A stretch of DNA of 64,000 nucleotides, taken from assembly GCA_963802205.1 (NCBI GenBank), contig CAWDHW010000015.1:62001-126000 (forward strand), written 5' to 3'. Below are positions 44,442 through 52,709 of the stretch, one piece after another; position 1 is the stretch's first letter, and the number at the start of each line of letters is the position of its first letter. Origin of the DNA: DYRB01 sp963802205 (GTDB lineage: Bacteria; Pseudomonadota; Gammaproteobacteria; Chromatiales; Chromatiaceae). The notes below the pieces were generated by a model, which saw only the letters and a program-made list of their open reading frames with translations, was not told the DNA's origin and did not search any database. Both the position numbers and the translations under genes were made by a program.

Positions 44442-44615
44442 ACTGCCTTCCCTCGAAAGTGCTTGGAAAAATCCCCTTAGGGAGACCCTCCCACAACTGG
44501 AGTCTCCTGCGGGACTTCGGTGCCCCGCCCCGGCCTACAACGACGAATCCTTACGCAACACGACCTGGGGCAAGCCGCCGGGTGCCCTTGGTCGCGGCCG
44601 AACCGCAGAAACGGT

Positions 44616-44644
44616 AAAAGGCCGGCGGCTTATCGCCGCCAGCC
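44616..44644 (-). terminator. rplL-rpoB attenuator
   Basis: On the minus strand a 10-bp stem (GGCTGGCGGC / GCCGCCGGCC, one G-U pair) with a GATAA loop runs into TTTT, in the rplL-rpoB gap. This is where E. coli has the partial terminator that lowers rpoBC transcription relative to rplJL. Confidence 0.8.
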
Positions 44645-44682
44645 AGGGCCCACCTTGAAGCGGGTGGAGACGCAATGCGTCT

Positions 44683-45057
44683 TTACTTCACATCCGCAGT
44701 GGCGCCAGCCTCTTCGAGCTGCTTCTTGGCGTCCTCTGCCTCCGCCTTGGAGACGGCCTCCTTCACAACGGTGGGTACGCCCTCGACGGCGTCCTTCGCC
44801 TCTTTCAGACCCAGACCGGTCAGGGCGCGGACGACCTTGATTACGGACACCTTGTTGGCGCCGAAACCGGTCAAGACGCAGTTGAACTCGGTCTGCTCCT
44901 CGACCGGGGCGGCATCGACGGCGACGGCCGGGCCGGCGGCCACGGCAACGGCGGCAGTCACGCCGAACTTCTCTTCCATGGCGGCGATCAGATCAACCAC
45001 CTCAAGTACGGTCATGTTGCCGATTGCGTCGAGGATCTCTTCTTTGGAAATTGCCAT
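44683..45057 (-). CDS. rplL: 50S ribosomal protein L7/L12
   Basis: L7/L12 forms the flexible stalk that recruits translation GTPases, several copies per ribosome. The 124-residue protein has the dimerisation domain (KEEILDAIGNMTVLEVVDLIAAMEEKFGV), an alanine-rich hinge, and the factor-binding domain (KVSVIKVVRALTGLGLKEAKDAVEGVP). It lies 43 bases after rplJ. Confidence 0.97.
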   Translation of the reverse strand: MAISKEEILDAIGNMTVLEVVDLIAAMEEKFGVTAAVAVAAGPAVAVDAAPVEEQTEFNCVLTGFGANKVSVIKVVRALTGLGLKEAKDAVEGVPTVVKEAVSKAEAEDAKKQLEEAGATADVK

Positions 45058-45100
45058 TGTCTGCTCCTAAATTGCTTCGTCTGTGAGGTTGTCAGCCGGG

Positions 45101-45628
45101 TTACGCCGCTTCTTTGGCGTCGCGGACGGCGGCGATGGTGCGCACCAGCTTGCTCGGGACCGCATTGATGGTCGCGACGAGCTTTTGCACCGGGGCCTTC
45201 ATCAAGGCCATCAACTGACTGATGGCCTCCTCGTAGGTCGGCATCTTTGCCACTGCGCCGAGTTGCGACGGATCCAGCAGCTTTCCCCCAACGGAGATCA
45301 GCTTGATCTGGAACTTGTCGTGCGTCTTCGCAAATGCCTCGGCAACGCGTGCCACCGAACCCGGGTCCACCTGTCCGAATGCCAGGATCAGCGGCCCCTT
45401 GAGGCCATCCTGCATACAGGCGAAACTCGTGTCCGTCAGCGCCCGTCTGGCCAGGGTGTTCTTGACCACGCGGACATAGACCCCAGCCTTGCGCGCCTCG
45501 ACGCGCAGGGCAGTCATATCCTCGACGGACAAACCCCGGTACTCGGCCCCGATGGCCGAATAGGCAGTCTTTGCGACTTCCGCAACCTCAGCGACTATGG
45601 CTTCTTTCTGCGCGAAATTAAGCGCCAT
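45101..45628 (-). CDS. rplJ: 50S ribosomal protein L10
   Basis: L10 anchors the L7/L12 stalk and, in complex with it, represses its own mRNA in E. coli. The 175-residue protein starts MALNFAQKEAIVAEVAEVAKTAYSAI. A strong AGGAGGTGACA site precedes the ATG at 45628, which rules out the GTG two codons upstream. A 282-base leader separates it from rplA. Confidence 0.96.
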   Translation of the reverse strand: MALNFAQKEAIVAEVAEVAKTAYSAIGAEYRGLSVEDMTALRVEARKAGVYVRVVKNTLARRALTDTSFACMQDGLKGPLILAFGQVDPGSVARVAEAFAKTHDKFQIKLISVGGKLLDPSQLGAVAKMPTYEEAISQLMALMKAPVQKLVATINAVPSKLVRTIAAVRDAKEAA

Positions 45629-45910
45629 TGTCACCTCCTGACTACGGTGTGCCGGGACCCGAGGGTCCCGAATTGCGCCGCACGGCCCGTCCCGGGTGCG
45701 TCACGGCAGTTCAAAAGTGCACCGTCATCAGGCTGCGACCTGAATACTGGGCACCGTCTGCGCAGGTCGCGATGGATTAAGCCCTTCGCCGCGAGCATCC
45801 CGCTCGTGCAACCAGGCGCCTGCGGTCTTTGACGGCCACCGACCCTAAGATCGGCGCCCCAAAGTCCTGTTGGAAAGGCTAAACCCCTCCCGGAAATCTG
45901 TAGCAAACAA
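45629..45910 (-). promoter_or_regulatory. rplJ leader, candidate L10-binding region
   Basis: 282 untranslated bases between rplA and rplJ. The part next to the start has a perfect stem CGGGACCC / GGGTCCCG (45655-45672). Further upstream are more GC stems. In enterobacteria the equivalent leader binds the L10-L12 complex to repress translation. The match here is by position and structure richness, not by a verified consensus. Confidence 0.5.
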
Positions 45911-46608
<698 letters not shown>

Positions 46609-46609
<1 letters not shown>

Positions 46610-47043
46610 CACTTCACCCCTTCGACATTGAGGCCCATGGAACGGGCACTACCGGCAATGGTGCGCACCGCAGCGTCCATGTCCGCAGCGGTGAGGTCAG
46701 GCATCTTGAGGGTCGCGATCTCCTCAAGCTGAGCCCGGGTCACTGTGCCCACCTTGACGTTGTGCGGCGTTGCGCTTCCCTTGGCCAGCCCAAGAGACTT
46801 CCGCAGCAGCACGGTGGCTGGCGGGGTCTTGGTGATAAAGGTGAAACTGCGGTCGGAATAGACAGTGATGACCACGGGCGTCGGCAGGCCCTTCTCATGG
46901 CTCTGCGTCCTGGCGTTGAACGTCTTGCAGAACTCCATGATGTTCACGCCGTGCTGGCCGAGGGCCGGGCCTACCGGCGGGCTCGGATTGGCCTCACCGG
47001 CCTTGACCTGCAATTTGATGTAGGCCGTTATCTTCTTTGCCAT
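46609..47043 (-). CDS. rplK: 50S ribosomal protein L11
   Basis: L11 binds the GTPase-associated centre and is needed for RelA activation. The 144-residue protein starts MAKKITAYIKLQVKAGEANPSPPVGPALGQHGVNIMEFCK, the N-terminal domain, including lysines trimethylated by PrmA in E. coli. It overlaps rplA and has a 192-base spacer to nusG, where L1 repression would be expected to act. Confidence 0.97.
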
Positions 47044-47201
47044 GCGTATTCTCCTGTGGGTGCAAGCGCCAACCGTTGCGGCCGGCTCCCCGATGCCGCG
47101 GTACCCGAAGGTCTACCGCGATGCCATTGACCCGACTGGGCGGGCTTTGCGCCACCCCGAGAGGCGGCAATTTGCTTTCGCCATCCTGGCAACACGTTTA
47201 C

Positions 47202-47232
47202 CCGGAAATCGGTCCACTGGACCGATTTCCGG
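47202..47232 (-). other. 15-bp perfect palindrome after nusG
   Basis: CCGGAAATCGGTCCA and its exact reverse complement are separated by one base, starting three bases past the nusG stop. No T-run follows on either strand, so it is not a standard terminator. An extrusion-prone DNA palindrome, an RNase III-type processing site or a factor-binding site are options. Confidence 0.7.
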
Positions 47233-47235
47233 GGC

Positions 47236-47769
47236 TCACCCCTTCTCGACCTGAGCGAACTCCAGGTCCACGGGCGTGGAGCGCCCAAAGATGAAGACAG
47301 ACACCTTGAGGCGGCTCTTCTCGTAATCGACATCTTCCACGACGCCGTTGAAGTCCGTAAAGGGTCCTTCGGTGACCCTGACAACCTCGCCGGGCTCGTA
47401 CAGGACCTTCGGGCGCGGCTTCTCAGTGCCTTCCTGCATCCGCTGCAGGATCGCCATGGCCTGTTTCTCGGGGACGGGGGCGGGACGTTCGCCGGTACCA
47501 CCGATAAAGCCCATAACCTTGGGGACACTCTTGACCAAGTGCCAGGTCTCGTCGCTCATCTCCATGCTGACGAGGACATAGCCCGGGTAGAACTTGCGTT
47601 CGCTCTTGCGCTGCTGTCCGCCACGCATCTCCACCACCTCTTCGACAGGGACAAGTACGTCCCCAAAGAGAGATTCCATCCCTGCACGGCGGATACGCTC
47701 TTCCAGCGAGCGCTTGACCTGGTTCTCGAACCCGGAATAGGCGTGAATGACATACCAACGCATCGCCAT
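47236..47769 (-). CDS. nusG: Transcription termination/antitermination protein NusG
   Basis: NusG binds RNA polymerase, suppresses pausing, recruits Rho and couples to ribosomal S10. The 177-residue protein starts MAMRWYVIHAYSGFENQVKRSLEER (NGN domain) and ends with the KOW domain (GEVVRVTEGPFTDFNGVVEDVDYEKSRLKV). It is three bases after secE, the standard pair. Confidence 0.97.
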   Translation of the reverse strand: MAMRWYVIHAYSGFENQVKRSLEERIRRAGMESLFGDVLVPVEEVVEMRGGQQRKSERKFYPGYVLVSMEMSDETWHLVKSVPKVMGFIGGTGERPAPVPEKQAMAILQRMQEGTEKPRPKVLYEPGEVVRVTEGPFTDFNGVVEDVDYEKSRLKVSVFIFGRSTPVDLEFAQVEKG

Positions 47770-47772
47770 ACC

Positions 47773-48150
47773 CTAGCCTCCCTTTCCGGTCAGGGCCTGG
47801 AGTATGGTCACGAGGACCATATCGAATAGCCACAGGACGATGGACAGGATGAGGACCATGACGATAACGACCAGGGTCGTCTGAAGGGTCTCCTGGCGGG
47901 TCGGCCAGACCACCTTACGCACTTCCATGCGTGAAGCGGCCGCGAATTGCCAAAGGCCGCGGCCGGGCTCGGTCTGCATGGCAACCGCAACCCCCACCCC
48001 GCTGATCGCCAAGAGCGCAAGCACCCCCAGCAGGGTCGATGAGACGGCAAAATAGTAATAGGCATAGATGCCGCCAACCAGCAACAGTGCCGCCGCCGCC
48101 AGTTTGACCTTGTCCAAACCGGCGCCTTCCACCTCAGCTTTAGCATTCAT
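47773..48150 (-). CDS. secE: Preprotein translocase subunit SecE
   Basis: SecE clamps SecY in the Sec translocon. The 125-residue protein has three hydrophobic segments (LAAAALLLVGGIYAYYYF, LLGVLALLAISGVGVAVAM and a C-terminal VVIVMVLILSIVLWLF), the long form found in E. coli and relatives. The conserved amphipathic REVRKVVWPTRQET-type helix (MEVRKVVWPTRQETLQT) precedes the last. It lies between tRNA-Trp and nusG. Confidence 0.96.
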   Translation of the reverse strand: MNAKAEVEGAGLDKVKLAAAALLLVGGIYAYYYFAVSSTLLGVLALLAISGVGVAVAMQTEPGRGLWQFAAASRMEVRKVVWPTRQETLQTTLVVIVMVLILSIVLWLFDMVLVTILQALTGKGG

Positions 48151-48181
48151 GGGTAGTGCGCCGTACGCGCGAAACAGAAGA

Positions 48182-48257
48182 TGGCAGGCCAGGAGGGGCT
48201 CGAACCCCCAACCTGCGGTTTTGGAGACCGCTGCTCTACCAATTGAGCTACTGGCCT
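48182..48257 (-). tRNA. tRNA-Trp (CCA anticodon)
   Basis: A 76-base cloverleaf with acceptor AGGCCAG / CTGGCCT, discriminator G and encoded CCA. The anticodon stem GCGGT / ACCGC holds loop CTCCAAA, anticodon CCA. It sits between tufB and secE, as in many gammaproteobacteria. Confidence 0.95.
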
Positions 48258-48362
48258 AGAAAGAGAAGGTCGCACTCCGGGAGATGGGTTGCGAGGTAGG
48301 GAACCTCGGCCCATTGCCCCCCGGCGCGACGACCTGACTACAGAACGAACAATTCGCTCAAA

Positions 48363-49553
48363 CTACTCGATGATCTTGGCGACGACGCCGGCGCCGACGG
48401 TACGACCACCCTCGCGGATGGCAAAGCGCAGCCCCTCTTCCATGGCGATCGGGGCGATGAGCTGCACGTTCAGCTTCACGTTGTCGCCAGGCATGACCAT
48501 CTCCACGCCCTCCGGCAACTCGCAGGCCCCGGTCACGTCGGTGGTCCGGAAGTAGAACTGTGGCCGATAGCCCTGGAAGAACGGGGTGTGACGACCGCCC
48601 TCGTCCTTGCCCAGCACGTAGACCTCGGCCTCGAAGTGCGTGTGCGGGGTGATGGTCCCGGGCTTGGCCAGCACCTGGCCACGCTCGACGTCGTCCCGCT
48701 TGGTCCCGCGCAGCAGCACACCGACGTTGTCGCCCGCCTGCCCCTGATCGAGCAGCTTGCGGAACATCTCAACCCCGGTGCAGGTGGTCTTGACGGTGTC
48801 GCGAATGCCAACGATGGCCACTTCCTCACCAACCTTGATGACGCCGCGCTCCACACGACCGGTCACCACGGTGCCGCGACCGGAGATGGAGAAGACGTCC
48901 TCGATCGGCATCAGGAAGGGCTTGTCCAGGGCGCGCACCGGCTCCGGGATGTAGGCGTCGAGCGCATCCACCAGGCGGCCGATGGAGGGCACGCCGATGT
49001 CGCTCTCGTCACCCTCCAGGGCCTTGAGGGCGGAGCCGATGATGATCGGGGTGTCGTCGCCGGGGAAGTCGTAGGAGGAGAGCAGCTCGCGCACCTCCAT
49101 CTCCACCAGCTCCAACAGCTCGGCATCGTCGACCATGTCGGCCTTGTTCATGTAGACCAGCACATAGGGCACGCCGACCTGGCGCGCCAGCAGGATGTGC
49201 TCGCGGGTCTGCGGCATCGGGCCGTCGGCCGCCGATACCACCAGGATGGCACCGTCCATCTGCGCCGCCCCCGTGATCATGTTCTTGATGTAGTCCGCGT
49301 GTCCCGGGCAGTCCACATGGGCGTAGTGACGCTTAGCCGACTCGTACTCGACATGCGCCGTGGCAATGGTAATGCCGCGCTCGCGCTCCTCGGGGGCATT
49401 GTCAATCTGGTCGTACGCCTTGTACTCGCCGCCGAACTTCTTCGACTGCACCATGGTGATCGCCGCCGTCAGCGTCGTCTTGCCGTGGTCAACGTGCCCA
49501 ATCGTGCCGACGTTCACATGCGGCTTCTTACGCTCGAATTTTCCTTTGGACAT
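48363..49553 (-). CDS. tufB: Translation elongation factor Tu, copy B
   Basis: Second EF-Tu gene, 396 codons. The product differs from tufA's only by Val for Ile in VERGVIKVGEE. All G motifs are intact. Outside one 108-base stretch (48735-48842) the two genes differ at only two bases, which points to gene conversion. It is preceded by tRNA-Tyr, -Gly and -Thr and followed by tRNA-Trp, the classical tRNA-tufB operon, driven by the promoter at 50018-50046. Confidence 0.98.
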   Translation of the reverse strand: MSKGKFERKKPHVNVGTIGHVDHGKTTLTAAITMVQSKKFGGEYKAYDQIDNAPEERERGITIATAHVEYESAKRHYAHVDCPGHADYIKNMITGAAQMDGAILVVSAADGPMPQTREHILLARQVGVPYVLVYMNKADMVDDAELLELVEMEVRELLSSYDFPGDDTPIIIGSALKALEGDESDIGVPSIGRLVDALDAYIPEPVRALDKPFLMPIEDVFSISGRGTVVTGRVERGVIKVGEEVAIVGIRDTVKTTCTGVEMFRKLLDQGQAGDNVGVLLRGTKRDDVERGQVLAKPGTITPHTHFEAEVYVLGKDEGGRHTPFFQGYRPQFYFRTTDVTGACELPEGVEMVMPGDNVKLNVQLIAPIAMEEGLRFAIREGGRTVGAGVVAKIIE

Positions 49554-49634
49554 GACGTTTTCTCCGCGAGGTAAAAATTGGGCAGACTCAAAGTGGCAAG
49601 AAGCCGACGCACCGAGGTACGCACTCTATCAATT

Positions 49635-49710
49635 TGGAGCCCATGTCCGGAATCGAACCGGAGACCTCACCCTTACCAAGGGTGTGCTCTACCAGCTGAG
49701 CTACATGGGC
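49635..49710 (-). tRNA. tRNA-Thr (GGT anticodon)
   Basis: A 76-base cloverleaf with acceptor GCCCATG / CATGGGC, discriminator T and encoded CCA. The anticodon loop TTGGTAA lies within CACCC / GGGTG. It is located 81 bases upstream of tufB in the same transcript. Confidence 0.95.
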
Positions 49711-49737
49711 AGAAAGCTGCCGAGCTGGACAAGATTT

Positions 49738-49811
<74 letters not shown>

Positions 49812-49919
49812 CGCGACCGTGCTCCGGACCGCGCGTCGCGCGGACACCCCGTTGCAACTACGCTCCCTGAGTCAGCGCGTCGGTCCAGGCGGTGTGCGCG
49901 CTGCCGGCGACGTGGGTGT

Positions 49920-50004
49920 TGGTGGAGGGGGGAGGATTCGAACCTCCGAAGGCTGAGCCGTCAGATTTACAGTCTGATCCCTTTGACCGCTCGGGAACCC
50001 CTCC
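49920..50004 (-). tRNA. tRNA-Tyr (GTA anticodon)
   Basis: An 85-base tRNA with a long variable arm, acceptor GGAGGGG pairing with CCCCTCC-type 3' strand, and encoded CCA. The anticodon loop CTGTAAA lies within TCAGA / TCTGA. It is the first product of the tRNA-tufB operon. Confidence 0.95.
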
Positions 50005-50017
50005 AAACGAGCGGCGC

Positions 50018-50046
50018 ATTGTAAGAGCGGGCAAGAGGGCAGTCAA
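50018..50046 (-). promoter_or_regulatory. Sigma70-type promoter of the tRNA-tufB operon
   Basis: On the minus strand TTGACT (50041-50046) and TACAAT (50018-50023) are 17 bases apart. The predicted start point (about 50011) lies just before tRNA-Tyr (5' end at 50004). A GC-rich CGCCGCTCG stretch after the -10 resembles a stringent discriminator. Confidence 0.85.
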
Positions 50047-50290
50047 CACCAAGTTGCCAGAAATACGGCAGCCGACGGAGATGTTGGAGCCCACACGTCG
50101 GGCACGCTCACCCGAGAGACGGCAACACCGATGGCACGAGGCAGTCGAGTCGGCATGCCACCGCTGGCGCGCACCCGAATACCATAGCTCCTAGGCCATC
50201 GGGGCTTGCGGCTGTTAACATGACGCCGCTTCCGCGGCACGCCGGTCGGGTGGTCGCGGCCCCATGAGACCCGTCGTCCGGAGACTCCCT

Positions 50291-51628
50291 ATGGATGTCA
50301 CGATTTTTGGCAGTGGCTATGTCGGCCTCGTCACCGGCGCCTGCCTGGCCGAGGTCGGCAACAAGGTCCTCTGCATCGACGTCGATCCCGAGAAGATTGC
50401 CCTGCTCAAGGGTGGCGGCGTACCGATCTACGAGCCCGGCCTCGACGACATGGTACGCAAGAATGTCGCCGCCGGGAGGCTCTCGTTTTCCACCGATGCC
50501 GCAGAGGGCGTGCGTCACGGGCTCTTCCAGTTCGTCGCGGTCGGCACCCCACCGGACGAGGACGGCTCCGCCGACCTCCAGCATGTTCTGGCCGTGGCCA
50601 CCACCATCGGCGAGACGATGGACAGCTACCGTATCGTCGTAGACAAGTCCACCGTGCCAGTAGGAACGGCCGACCGTGTCGCCCAGGCCATCCACGCAGC
50701 CCAGACCGTCCGGGGGGTGAAGGTAGACTTCGATGTCGTCTCCAACCCCGAGTTTCTGAAGGAGGGAGCGGCGATAGAGGACTTCATGCGCCCGGACCGC
50801 ATCATCGTCGGCACGGACAATCCCCGTACCGGGGAGTTGTTGCGCGCCCTCTACGCCCCCTTCAACCGTAACCACGACCGCGTCATGCTGATGGATGTGC
50901 GCTCAGCGGAACTGACCAAGTACGCCGCAAACGCCATGCTGGCCACAAAGATCAGCTTTATGAACGAGCTCTCCAACATCGCCGAGGCCGTCGGGGCGGA
51001 CATCGAGAAGGTCCGCGTCGGCATCGGGTCTGACCCCCGCATCGGCTACCAGTTTATCTACCCCGGCTGCGGCTACGGTGGCTCCTGCTTCCCCAAGGAT
51101 GTGCGCGCCCTGGAGCGGACGGCCCGTGCCATCGGCTACGACGCCCAACTGCTCGCGGCGGTCGAGGCGGTGAACTTCCGCCAGAAGGACCTCCTGTTCC
51201 AGAAAATCAGCGACCACTTCGGCAGCGCCCTGGCCGGCCGTACCATCGCCGTCTGGGGACTGTCCTTCAAGCCCAACACCGACGACATGCGCGAGGCCTC
51301 GAGCCGGGCCCTGATGGAGGCCCTGTGGCAGGCCGGGGTCCGAGTCCGGGCCTACGACCCCGTCGCCATGCCCGAGACCCGGCGCATCTACGGGGAGCGG
51401 GCCGACCTCACCCTCACCGACGACGCCATGAGCGCCGTCGATGGGGCGGATGCCCTGGTCATCGTCACCGAGTGGTCTCAGTTCCGCAGCCCGGACCTGG
51501 CGGCCGTGCGTGCACGGTTGCGGCACCCGATCCTGTTCGATGGCCGCAACATCCTCGATCCCAGACAGGTCACGGCCGCAGGGCTGACGTATGTCTCCAT
51601 CGGCCGCACCCCGGCGCACCCTGGCTGA
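50291..51628 (+). CDS. ugd: UDP-glucose 6-dehydrogenase
   Basis: The enzyme oxidises UDP-glucose twice with NAD+ to UDP-glucuronate, a precursor for capsules and polysaccharides. The 445-residue protein starts MDVTIFGSGYVGLVTGACLAEVG (Rossmann GxGxxG at about residues 7-12) and has the catalytic Cys266 in YGGSCFPKDVRALERTA. The C-terminal UDP-binding domain contains WGLSFKPNTDDMREASS. The ATG at 50291 gives the correct Rossmann start; the nine upstream codons are unlikely to be used. It stands alone on the plus strand, divergent from the tRNA operon. Confidence 0.95.
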   Translation: MDVTIFGSGYVGLVTGACLAEVGNKVLCIDVDPEKIALLKGGGVPIYEPGLDDMVRKNVAAGRLSFSTDAAEGVRHGLFQFVAVGTPPDEDGSADLQHVLAVATTIGETMDSYRIVVDKSTVPVGTADRVAQAIHAAQTVRGVKVDFDVVSNPEFLKEGAAIEDFMRPDRIIVGTDNPRTGELLRALYAPFNRNHDRVMLMDVRSAELTKYAANAMLATKISFMNELSNIAEAVGADIEKVRVGIGSDPRIGYQFIYPGCGYGGSCFPKDVRALERTARAIGYDAQLLAAVEAVNFRQKDLLFQKISDHFGSALAGRTIAVWGLSFKPNTDDMREASSRALMEALWQAGVRVRAYDPVAMPETRRIYGERADLTLTDDAMSAVDGADALVIVTEWSQFRSPDLAAVRARLRHPILFDGRNILDPRQVTAAGLTYVSIGRTPAHPG

Positions 51629-51658
51629 CGCACCCGGTATCCGGCCGAACTGCGCCCC

Positions 51659-51687
51659 TTGGATGCCCCCCGCAGCGCTGCTATAGT
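51659..51687 (+). promoter_or_regulatory. Sigma70-like promoter upstream of the SCP2-domain gene
   Basis: TTGGAT (51659-51664) and TATAGT (51682-51687) are separated by 17 bases, 210 bases before the SCP2-domain start codon. Confidence 0.65.
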
Positions 51688-51896
51688 CCGGCAGCGGATT
51701 GGAGCCTGCGGTGACTAAGGCCCATGCCAAGGTACCGTCGGCAAAACCAAAGCGGGCGAGGCAACTGCCGATGGACCCGGCGATAGTGCCCATCCCAGGT
51801 GACCCCAGCCCGTGCCTTCCAGCGCGGCCACCCGCGCACCCCCAAACCCCGGTCGCCCATTGCCACCGGCACGAACGACTACAAGAGGAGAGACCG

Positions 51897-52418
51897 ATGA
51901 TGAACCTGAAGACCAAGGTCCTGGCCGCCGCCCTCGCTTGCACCGGCTGCGTCGGGGCACAGGCGGGGACCTTCATGGATGCGGCCTGGGCCGCGCAGAT
52001 GTGCAAGGCGTGGAACGCCGATGCCGCCCTGACCAAGGGACTCGGAGGCGATGCCTGGGCCAAGAACGACGCCGGGCGCGGCTACAAGATCATCCACGTC
52101 TACCGCACCAAGTGCGGCGAGAAGAGCGCGGTGGAACTGGAGATTGTCAACAAGGACGGCAAGGCCATGTGTAACTACGGCGGTGCCGTCAAGCACGCCA
52201 AGCTCAACTTCGATGTCGATTATGTGATGCATGGGACGGACGAAGACTGGACCTGCATGGGCGAGGGCAAGTTCGGTTGCGGGGCCATGGGTGCCATGAT
52301 GAGCGGCAAGCTCAAGTTCCAGGGCCCCAAGGGCGAGGCCATGGGGGTCATGGGCCCCTTCGACGGCTTCCTCCAACTCACCGGTAAGGTCCCGGGCGAC
52401 AAGGCGGCCTGCCCCTAA
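51897..52418 (+). CDS. Secreted SCP2-like sterol/lipid-binding domain protein
   Basis: A 173-residue exported protein. A signal peptide (MMNLKTKVLAAALACTGCVGAQAG) is followed by a single domain whose C-terminal half resembles the SCP2 sterol-carrier fold: MMSGKLKFQGPKGEAMGVMGPFDGFLQLTGKVPGD. Four cysteines in the mature part could form disulfides in the periplasm. SCP2 domains bind hydrophobic ligands such as fatty acids. The start has AAGAGGAGAG at good spacing; the long frame upstream to 51699 is not protein-like. The next gene is a FadL-type transporter, which suggests a shared lipid-related role. The ligand is unknown. Confidence 0.7.
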   Translation: MMNLKTKVLAAALACTGCVGAQAGTFMDAAWAAQMCKAWNADAALTKGLGGDAWAKNDAGRGYKIIHVYRTKCGEKSAVELEIVNKDGKAMCNYGGAVKHAKLNFDVDYVMHGTDEDWTCMGEGKFGCGAMGAMMSGKLKFQGPKGEAMGVMGPFDGFLQLTGKVPGDKAACP

Positions 52419-52593
52419 GCCTGCCTCCCTGCCGCCGGGCCCTGCCCCGGCGGCAGCCCTCAACCGCTCCCGCCGTACCCCCTCCCCTTCCCCCTCCCCA
52501 GTCCCGCCCTTCGTCGCCACAGCCGACGCGGCCATTGCGCTTACGCAACAGTTGCTGCGTACGGGCCCCATTGGGTTTTTCCGAATTAAGACA

Positions 52594-52621
52594 TTGACAA
52601 TTCTCACGACAGGATTAACAT
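52594..52621 (+). promoter_or_regulatory. Sigma70-like promoter of the FadL-type gene
   Basis: Perfect TTGACA (52594-52599), 16-base spacer, TAACAT (52616-52621), about 90 bases before the start codon. The -10 box is enclosed by GGAT...ATCC. Confidence 0.7.
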
Positions 52622-52709
52622 ATCCGTCACATGTCTTGAATATACAACGACAGTCTAGCTGACCCACCGCCCGACCAAGCTCGGGCGCCACCCCCCCAGG
52701 AGGAATCTC

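Noticed and set aside
48258..48362. Separate promoter for secE-nusG in the tufB-tRNA-Trp gap
   Set aside because: No -35/-10 pair with suitable spacing was found; co-transcription from upstream remains possible.
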